DNA of 64,000 nt from Schistocerca nitens (lineage: Eukaryota; Arthropoda; Insecta; Orthoptera; Acrididae). The notes under the pieces were generated by a model that saw only the letters and a program-made list of their open reading frames with translations, searched no databases and had not been told where the DNA came from. Below, piece by piece: positions 56,351 to 64,000 of the stretch. The stretch lies in the NCBI RefSeq assembly GCF_023898315.1, contig NC_064615.1, positions 909,266,742-909,330,741 of the forward strand, in the 5' to 3' direction. The position numbers were made by a program, and so were the translations under genes. Position 1 is the first letter of the stretch. The number at the start of each line of letters is the position of its first letter.

Positions 56351-57734
56351 CTGACCTTGTATTTCCTGCATTTCTCGTTTGTGTTGCGTATTTATTTATT
56401 TCTGACTTTGTTTAAATTACCTAATTTCCTCGTACTACTCTGTGTAATTGAAGGCTACCGGTCTCGTATCATTCAAATGATGATCTACCTTTGTGGATAA
56501 ATTTGTTAACTGATCCGAAAGTTCGGCTACTTTTTCCGATAATGTGCTGATTTCCTCCGTGTGTTTATCTGAGCCATGTTTTAGTATGTCCATTTGTGTC
56601 GTAATCGTATCTACTGTGTCCTTTAAGTTTTCTTGATTTTTTACAACTTGCTTGACGGTATAGGTAGCTGCAACAGAGTCAGTTTTAGCCTACAAGGTGT
56701 CGTGATTTTCGTGCACAATGATCTACATTCCTTCTATAGCTAGTTCATGATTCTATAATGAGTATTCATGTCGCGCAAAAATAGGCTGAAAATGCTCACA
56801 AATAGGTGTTTTTATGACTTCAGAAATGTTTTGATATTTCGAATCTATTTTGTGTATCCAAGCGGTTAAATCATTACGTGTTTGTTTAAGTGTTTGTTCA
56901 ACTGTGTCTAACTTTTAAAGTTGTTGCTGTGTTTGTTTCTGATTTTGTTCCATTGTGTCTAACTTTTGAAGCTGCTGTTTGTCTGTTTGATCAAATTTTT
57001 GAATTAATTTCAATAACAATGCATTAGTCACTGAAACATGTTCCTTTGTGCTTTCGCATCGGCAATATTCGTATTTTGAAAACCAGAGAGTGTGTCTTCA
57101 ATTAATTGAGAAAAGTGTTATGACGCAAAACCTGAATCTACGGTATTTTCAAGATTTTGTTCTGTTATTTCGCATTCCTGAATCGAACTGTTACCGACCA
57201 ATTATTCGATAGTTGTTCCCTGTTCAGTGATTTTTTCAATTTCCACCCCGTTATTTACCGCCTGGTCCATGTTCCTATGCACTATTACCATATTATTGTC
57301 TTGAACATTTGTCAGTTCGATACTAGGTGGTGCTGAAAAGCTACGCTCGTCGTCAGTCATTTCTCACTTTGCTTTGCAGCCTAGTTTTACGCTTTTCACT
57401 CCCCATAATTATCACACTATTTTACACAATAACACACAAAAAACGATTTTAAAAGCAAAAACAGGAAGAAACACTAAAATAGCACTGAAAATAATCAATA
57501 TCTAATTAGTTGCAAAAGTGACTGCGAGATACTTAGTACAAATCCATATGCATGCTACAACTACTTTACTCATGACAATACAGTACAATAATAGGAAACT
57601 ACAACAACAAACGAAATTCTATACATACAACTACGCGCTAACAGTAAGCAATAACTAATTCCTAATCATGCGTTAATTATTCAAATTGCAAGAAAATCAG
57701 AAGATTCCTGTGAAGTATCCTCGGCTGAGGGTCG
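56351..57734 (-). mobile_element. LTR-element interior: leader and gag-like relic
   Basis: Downstream of the minus-orientation LTR arm, coding-like sequence begins near 57360 on the minus strand (MTDDERSFSAPPSIELTNVQ) and continues with acidic and Gln/Asn-rich, helix-prone stretches. This composition fits the N-terminal part of a gag protein. I see no protease, RT or integrase. The element is broken and old. The gag assignment rests on position next to the LTR and on composition, so it is inference. Confidence 0.5.
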
Positions 57735-58445
57735 ACAGGTAAAACTTCTTAGTGTTTACTTACACTGCTGAGTGAAACTGCTGCTACTGTCTCTTTACTT
57801 ATTTTTTTCATTTCAACACTGACCTACAGAATTTTCCCTGACAGAAACAACTCAAACGTAACCTATTCATTTATTATCCACAATATACAAGCGCAAAGCT
57901 ATTTGACTACTATACAGTGACAACATGGCCTCAAATAATTAACGCAAAAGAATGGCCCTAAATTGGAAGAAATCCTAACAATAACCCATACTTTTTCCTA
58001 AGACACTTACCTCACAGAAAATCTTCATAACACGAACTACAGTAATTAAAGCAAGCAGCTACTACTGTCAGCTAAATAAAAACATTCTAACTACTATAGT
58101 CTCTAACTACTAGAAGGCACAAGGTTAGCAGAAGAAAGATTTTGTTGAAGAGCAAGCAATATATTTAGCAGATTTTACCTTATTCAAGTGACATCCAGTT
58201 CCAAAAATTATATACAGGAAGTCATCAATAATTCCACTACCGAAACATTAATAACTACGTCCATCCCAATTATGCAACGCATGTCTTACCAACACTGTCT
58301 CCACGAAGGGCACAGGCCGTCCGCTCGATAAATGCTGGTCCGTCCAACCACAGATTCTCTTGCCGAGAGCGCAGAGCGTTGTCAGCGATATTAATACAGT
58401 CTATAGCGCTGCCATCATACAGCCATATAAACAGGCTACTTACAT
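57735..58445 (-). mobile_element. LTR arm, minus orientation
   Basis: On the minus strand it starts tgtaagtagcctgtttata near 58445 and continues with ggcaagagaatctgtggttg, ctttcttctgctaacc and gtgaggtaagtgtcttagg. It mirrors the arm at 55471-56350. In this orientation it would be the 5' LTR of the gag-like relic at 56351-57734. Fossil. Confidence 0.7.
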
Positions 58446-58599
58446 AATTTACGGGAAGGTGTCGAAATTGAGTAACTGTTGGAGGATACAAGATGACTTA
58501 GACAAAATTTCTAGTTGTTATAATGAATCGTAGAAAAACGTAGCAAAACCCAAGTTAACCCGAATGAGTAAAACAACAAACCCGTATTGTTTGGATACA
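58446..58599. other. Unassigned spacer
   Basis: Nothing recognised between the LTR arm and the LINE fragment. Confidence 0.4.
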
Positions 58600-59195
58600 G
58601 CATTGTTATTATCCTGCTCGATACAGTCACGTCGTTTAAATATCTGGGTGTAACGTGACGAAGCTACATGAAATGGAACGAGCATGAAGGACTGTGGTAT
58701 GGAGTTCCAACTGTTGACTTAGATTTATTGGGTGAGTCTTGGGGAAGCGTGGTTCATCTGTAAAGAAGACAGCATTGAGGACACTAGTGCAGCCTGCTGT
58801 TGAGGATTGATTGAGTGTTTGGGAGCTGTACTAGATCGGATTAAGGGAAGACACAGAAGCAATTCCGAGGCGGGCTGCAATATATGTAACGGCAGGTTCG
58901 AGTAAATCGCAAGTGCTACGGAGATACTTCGGGAAATTAAATGGGGATTCCTTGAGGGAAAGCGACGTTTTTTTACGAGGAACACTATACAGACAATTTA
59001 GGGAACCGGTATTTGAAGCAGACTGCAGATGGATTCTATTGCCGCCAATGTATATTTAGCGTAGGGTCCACGAAAACAAGATACGAGAAATTGAGGCTCA
59101 TCGGGAGGCATATAAAGAAAATGACCAGCAGTGATACAGGATACTCATCATACTGTGGCGGAGTATGTAGGTAGACACAGATGTAGATGAAATCC
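58600..59195 (+). mobile_element. LINE 3' end, Jockey/CR1 group (plus strand)
   Basis: SFKYLGV near 58633 is the post-RT block. LRFIGRVLGKRGSS-like sequence, then VKKTALRTLVQPAVED (58758), a VWELY stretch, IPRRAA (58860), and ultimately the tail cacagatgtagatg at 59178 follow in the order expected for the C-terminus and 3' UTR. The terminal motif matches the short tandem tail of the LINE at 6540. Old copy with several phase changes. Confidence 0.75.
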
Positions 59196-60640
59196 GAAGA
59201 TGGCAACAGTAGCTTTGACAAAAGTATGATAGAGAACTCTTAATGTGATCCGAGGAGACATCCGAGAAACGGAAAAACATCAGATTGCGTATCCTTGCAT
59301 GATAGTGTTTTAACAATTTGCCACATATGCATATCTCGACTAACGTTTAATCAATACTCAACTCATGTACAGATCACTGCATCTGCGAAAACGCTTAACA
59401 AACACCTTTTAACGCGCATTTCGTAGCAAGTATTTGAAATTGATCTAGCATAGAAAAGGTTTTACAATATCGAGAACTGGAAAAACTGGCTTTTTGATTA
59501 GATTTCCATGTCTTTTATTGTTTGTGTACTGTAACGAAACACCATATGCAAGTAAATGACTGAAAAAGTATGCAGGTCTTCAAGAATTTAACGTTATGTA
59601 AGAAGTAAAATGAATTAATAACCGGATGTCTTGGCTCAGTTATACACAATAATCACTTCAGTGTTTTAAGAATTTGCAGACAAATAAAAAGCACTGAGAC
59701 AGAAATAATTCAACCTCACATCATTATGCAGCAACGCTGACCACGAATTTGGACAAGTTAGAACAGAACAGCTCTTTGTTATACATTCGTTAGTGAATTT
59801 TTTAAGATTATATTTAATGCACAAAATTTCTTCTTGCTGCCTCTCTCCCTTCAGCAATGAGTTCTGCACCAAGTTTCTTTCCATTAAGACTTCGAAAAGT
59901 CGGTCAAAAGCATAACACTATGGCATTGTCTCCGTGAAAACATCCAAAAATACCTAACAAAATACCTAACACATCCTATGGGAACTGGATGACGCTATAT
60001 GTCCACAAGCGTCATGTTGCGCTGCTTCAGTCGATCACAAACTCAAACGGCGTCATGCGGAGGGGCGGAGGATGTCATACTTTCTCTTGACAGAGCCATG
60101 CTACTCGTAAATGTAGGCTCTCCCGACGTGTACTGCTGATGAAATGTTCTCGGGTTTCGAATCGGATGGCAAAGTATTGCAACGTTTGGCCTGAAGATGG
60201 TGATGTATACCACTGTTCGAAACGTCGTGGTACTTTAACACTGGCGTCTGACTGGAAAACCGAGAGCTTTTCATCAAGATTTAGTACTTTTGTTCTTCCG
60301 GCAATCAAAGTTACACCAGACGCACGTTGTGATAATCGAAATTTCAAACTCTGGCTGCCACATGCTTCTGGCCACGTGAAAATCCTTCTCAGGACGGTCA
60401 CGTTCCCTTCGACTCGCTGTTTCCTAGCGGCATTTCTAATACATTAGTGTGCAACTCGATGGCTTAGTGTTGACAGAGATACATCAGTCCATCTGCTAAA
60501 AATCAGCTAACGGAAACATTCCAGTTATGCCTCTTCGTGCAACGGCAGAGCGCCTAATTTGCCGTGGTCTGGCGTTGTGGAGGTGAATAGTACTTAGTAC
60601 TAATACTAAAAACTGGAACGAAGTCAACTACACATTAAAT
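59196..60640. other. Unassigned stretch (about 1.4 kb)
   Basis: Overlapping frames at 60075-60447 on both strands encode moderately basic peptides without a recognised domain. No repeat signature. Confidence 0.4.
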
Positions 60641-60652
60641 CACTTCACTCTT

Positions 60653-61360
60653 GAAACTTCCTGGCAGATTAAAACTGTGTGCCCGACCGAGACTCGAACT
60701 CGGGACCTTTGCCTTTCGCGGGCAAGTGCTCTACCATCTGAGCTACCGAAGCACGACTCACGCCCGGTACTCACAGCTTTACTTCTGCCAGTATCTCGTC
60801 TCCTACCTTCCAAACTTTACAGAAGCTCTCCTGCGAACCTTGCAGAACTAGCACTCCTGAAAGAAAGGATATAGCGGAGACATGGCTTAGCCACAGCCTG
60901 GGGGATGTTTCCAGAATGAGATTTTCACTCTGCAGCGGAGTGTGCGCTGATATGAAACTTCCTGGCAGATTAAATCTGTGTGCCCGACCGAGACTCGAAC
61001 TCGGGACCTTTGCCTTTCGCGGGCAAGTGCTCTACCATCTGAGCTACCGAAGCACGACTCACGCCCGGTACTCACAGCTTTACTTCTGCCAGTATCTCGT
61101 CTCCTACCTTCCAAACTTTACAGAAGCTCTCCTGCGAAGGAGAGCTTCTGTAAAGTTTGGAAGGTAGGAGACGAGATACTGGCAGAAGTAAAGCTGTGAG
61201 TACCGGGCGTGAGTCGTGCTTCGGTAGCTCAGATGGTAGAGCACTTGCCCGCGAAAGGCAAAGGTCCCGAGTTCGAGTCTCGGTCGGGCACACAGTTTTA
61301 ATCTGCCAGGAAGTTTCATATCAGCGCACACTCCGCTGCAGAGTGAAAATCTCATTCTGG
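60653..61360. repeat. Palindromic tRNA-like retroelement, 708 bp, 12-bp TSD
   Basis: The element starts gaaacttcctggcagatt and ends aaaatctcattctgg, flanked by cacttcactctt at 60641-60652 and 61361-61372. Unit 1 (60653-60836, antisense tRNA-like) plus a 74-bp linker repeats as unit 2 at a 301-bp offset (60954 on). Then 60911-61133 and 61138-61360 form 223-bp inverted arms around the loop gcga, with only a single difference seen (near 60976). Each arm carries a class I tRNA-like sequence (ggtagctcagatggtagagc, B-box gttcgagtctc). The perfect TSD and near-identical arms indicate a recent copy. The mirror-image open frames on both strands follow from the palindrome. Confidence 0.95.
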
Positions 61361-61509
61361 CACTTCACTCTTATGTTTATCGTCACATACATAATTTTGT
61401 AGGACCAGCACAGAATTACTACTGCTGTTACTTTACTCCTAATTCAAAATCACATTCTATGAATTAAGTGTTGACTTAAATGGAATAATATGTGAGAATA
61501 GGGGACTAA

Positions 61510-61690
61510 GCTCAAAGATATTTCTGCATGAAGTGTTTACGCAGTTGCGAATACTGGAAACCATCAGCTGTATAATGGAATGACGAAAATGGAAATTTGT
61601 GCCGGATAAGGTCTCGCACCCGGCTTTCCTGCTTATCACGAGCAGTCACCTTACCACTTGGCTGCCCGAGCCAACTCACAGCCAGACATA
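61510..61690 (-). mobile_element. Another tRNA-like SINE remnant
   Basis: On the minus strand ggctcgggcagccaagtgg, gctcgtgataagcagg and cgggtgcgagacctt give A-box, anticodon arm and decayed B-box of a tRNA-like head. A short tail (ccggcacaaatttccat, then cagctgatggttt) follows. The tail is unlike the other SINE types in this window. No target duplication found. Confidence 0.6.
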
Positions 61691-64000
61691 ATCTTCCATA
61701 AGTCGTCAACCCTGTGTCCTGTTCTCGTACGCGCATTATGTATATTCCAGTACAGGGGAGATATGGTACTTGAAAGTAGTTTGCCTGGTGTAATTCGGAA
61801 TATGACAGGCACTACAATGCCGTATTGGAACATATCTAAACATATCTAGCTGAGTTGTGCCAAAAGAAAAGGATCACCATAACGTTCTTCTTTGCTGAGA
61901 GTGCAGAAGTAAAAATAAGATTTTATAGAAACCATTAAACTATTACTACGGCGTTTCTCTTTATGTAGTGGAACCTCGACTTCTCGTCCCAGATTTTGAC
62001 GCCATATGCAACTACACAGCATTAATATTGATTGCATAAATGTATTTATAAAAAAAATAGCCTGATTATATATTCTGAGTTAGTATATAGTGGTAATAAC
62101 TGTAGAAAGAGTTATTGGGATGTTTTGATAACTTAAGAGAGAGTAACACGATGTGCAAAATCACTGAGGCTTGCCAGATCCTTAACAGGTACTGTGAAAT
62201 ATGGCTGAAAACGCTATGATGAACTAAGTGGACAGAGATTGACAAAGCACAGAAAAATGTGAACCGGAGTCAATACACGCTAGTTAACACAATCAGTACG
62301 ATGAGTGGTACATAATGTTCATTTAGATCTTCACAATACCGAAGAAGAAACGATCGTAAAAAATGTGGAAACCACTAAGCTGGTATTTCTCAGTTATTGA
62401 ATTTAATAAAAATTTAAGTACAGGAAAAAATTGAGAAGCTGCTCAAAGCTGAAGTATTGAGTTTAGAATGTTTGACATGCATGTCGTGGGTAAAGCCAAC
62501 AAGGCTCGTTTAGGGATTCTTTTCGTTGACTTTCTTTTGACATAAGGTTTTCTTCCAGCACAATGAAATATGGATCAATATATAGAGAAGTCTTGGCAGG
62601 CGGCAGCACTTTTCAAAGACGGGAGAAGGGGATTACCAATTATATGGTCTACAACAGAGTAAAAATGAACCATTCTGCTCCCGTGGTCTTGTTGTCTGAA
62701 AGGTCTCTATGTCTAAACAATGTCGGCAGTTGCTAGGACCTCTCGAAATTTGGGAGCTGGCTGCCAGACAAATACCCAGTTTCAAGAGGTCGTTGTACAT
62801 TATCCCTTGCCTGCTCTCAGTCCAATTCTGACCGTCGTGGATATTGCCGTGGCGATAGCGCGCGTTGTCGAAGAGTGGCGGATCCTCCTTCGGAGAGCTG
62901 AGCTGCGACGATTTGAAGCGGTAGCGGCTGTGGTGACTAGAACTGGAACTTCGACTGGTTCTCACTGTAACTCTCGCAGGAACAGACTCTCTAACAAACT
63001 CTTCCATTTAATCAATCCAGGGAGCGCGGCTGTCAACGTGATGTGCGCGAGTCCTCTAGTGGACTCGTTTAGCCAAGCCCGTCAGCCGACCTGTGCAGCT
63101 AGCATGCTTTGAAGGAAGACTAAGTCCCAGGCGTTGGGACTATCTGTCACACCACACGTTTAACATTCTCATTAGTTGCTAGGCTGACTGCGCAGAAAAT
63201 GTCACTGTTGGTTGTATACCGTGCAAACAGCGCAACAGAACATGGAATAAAGCCGGAGGACCAGATCGTCCTACGTAAGACTCAATGGACGAGAGATAGC
63301 AAGAGAGAACAGCCTATCGCTCCCTAGATAATGTTTAATAATGTAACAGAATACGAAAAAGACGGAACAACATCTCCCTACCCCCCCCCCCCCTCCCGAT
63401 TACTGAGACGTTCCAGAACATCTGCGGGAGGAAACAAAAGTCACCCTCCACAAAAAGACGATCATGGAGGCTTGCAGTAGGCTGAAGACAACACTTAGCG
63501 CTGTCACAAACAATTGACTCTGAGCACAACGAAGACCCAGTTTTCCTTATGAGTACATGGTAGAAGAAAAATATTTTCGCGTCATAGATTACATTGACGA
63601 TGCATGCACACAAGGAACTATGGACTATTACGTAGTTAGACAAATCAAACATTAACTCCTTCAGTTGGCAACGTTGCAGTATGTAACACTGTTAAGAATT
63701 GAGGAACTAGAAGTAGTTGATGTCAGTGTAAATGGAGTAACACACAGGTATCTACACAACATAGATAGATAAAACGAAAGTACTACGCATCTGATTTCCA
63801 CACAGAATGACATACGACGCCACAATAGTACACACGCATCACATCCGCAGTACAATAAGGAAGATGAAATGAGTCAAAGGAACACAAGGGTGCTAAGCAC
63901 ACAATATTAAAATGCAGAAAAGAAAATAGAATATGACACAACAAAATGTAAAAATAGAATAAAACCGTTACGTTTCACGTATGGAGTCAGCACACACAGC
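61691..64000. other. Unassigned stretch (about 2.3 kb)
   Basis: A somewhat GC-richer patch at 62640-63120 has long frames on both strands (130 and 124 codons), which suggests composition rather than coding. A C-run occurs near 63381. The last kilobase is AT-rich with no recognised feature. Confidence 0.4.

Noticed and set aside
55471-58445. Long inverted arms interpreted as terminal repeats of a Polinton/Maverick or other DNA transposon
   Set aside because: The arms resemble the solo LTR at 37704-38409, begin with TG, and the interior shows a gag-like relic and no polymerase, integrase, ATPase or capsid signature.
61205-61293. tRNA-like sequence in the palindrome with a good A-box and B-box
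   Set aside because: It occurs in three copies within one element, in both orientations, and its ends belong to a retroposed repeat. I treat it as a tRNA-derived domain rather than a tRNA gene.
60916-61355. Identical proteins on opposite strands (83 and 73 codons)
   Set aside because: They are mirror images caused by the near-perfect palindrome, not two conserved genes.
62633-63112. Overlapping 124- and 130-codon frames as a gene
   Set aside because: Frames of similar length on both strands in a GC-richer patch, with no domain and no splice or start context, fit composition alone.
1-64000. CRISPR arrays, operons, bacterial promoters or rRNA genes
   Set aside because: No regularly spaced short repeats, no operon-like gene packing and no rRNA signatures; the content is that of an insect nuclear genome.

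Overview
The window looks like intergenic or deep-intronic DNA from a large, repeat-rich insect genome, most likely a grasshopper or locust (Acrididae, probably Schistocerca). I base this on about 20 copies of one tRNA-headed SINE whose tail I associate with that group, plus recent and ancient LINEs, Tc1/mariner relics, Penelope-like fragments and LTR-element relics. I found no convincing host protein-coding exon and no stand-alone tRNA, rRNA or other RNA gene. The longer open frames I recognise are almost all transposon coding remnants or antisense shadows of them.

Layout. 1-6.5 kb: unassigned sequence, an old RTE-type LINE, two SINEs, a worn copy of an inverted tRNA-like repeat and a mariner relic. 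6.5-11.4 kb: a LINE 3' end, Penelope-like fragments in both orientations (one split by a SINE, one with a decayed hammerhead-like motif downstream) and a second SINE type. 11.7-18.6 kb: a young RTE-type LINE carrying a SINE, then a CR1-like LINE with endonuclease, partial RT and an ORF1 that shows a PHD finger and an SGNH-type esterase; it carries two SINEs. 18.6-25 kb: mostly unassigned, with a Tc1-like transposon (DD36E spacing, TA target site, matching ends) interrupted by a SINE. 25-33 kb: two Jockey/CR1-group LINEs nested in each other and hit by the inverted tRNA-like repeat, a GC-rich island, an internally deleted mariner, a Penelope-like RT fragment and another old LINE. 33-51 kb: low repeat density apart from a LINE tail, SINEs, a mariner with clear terminal repeats, a solo LTR and a Tc1-like relic. 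51-54.3 kb: a young RTE-type LINE inserted precisely into an older LINE of the opposite strand. 55.4-58.5 kb: two related LTRs in head-on orientation around a gag-like relic. 60.65-61.36 kb: a 708-bp element whose last 450 bp is an almost perfect palindrome of tRNA-like sequence, bounded by a 12-bp target duplication.

The pieces do not form a pathway; they form a stratigraphy. The 197-209-bp SINE is among the youngest layers: it lies inside the RTE LINE (twice), CR1 LINE (twice), Tc1, a Penelope-like fragment and an LTR, usually with crisp 9-13-bp target duplications. The most unusual items are the palindromic tRNA-like retroelement and the SINE tail joined to two or more different tRNA-like heads.

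Family names come from reading protein and DNA motifs by eye. No similarity search was run, so lineage names for the older LINEs and all age statements are inference.
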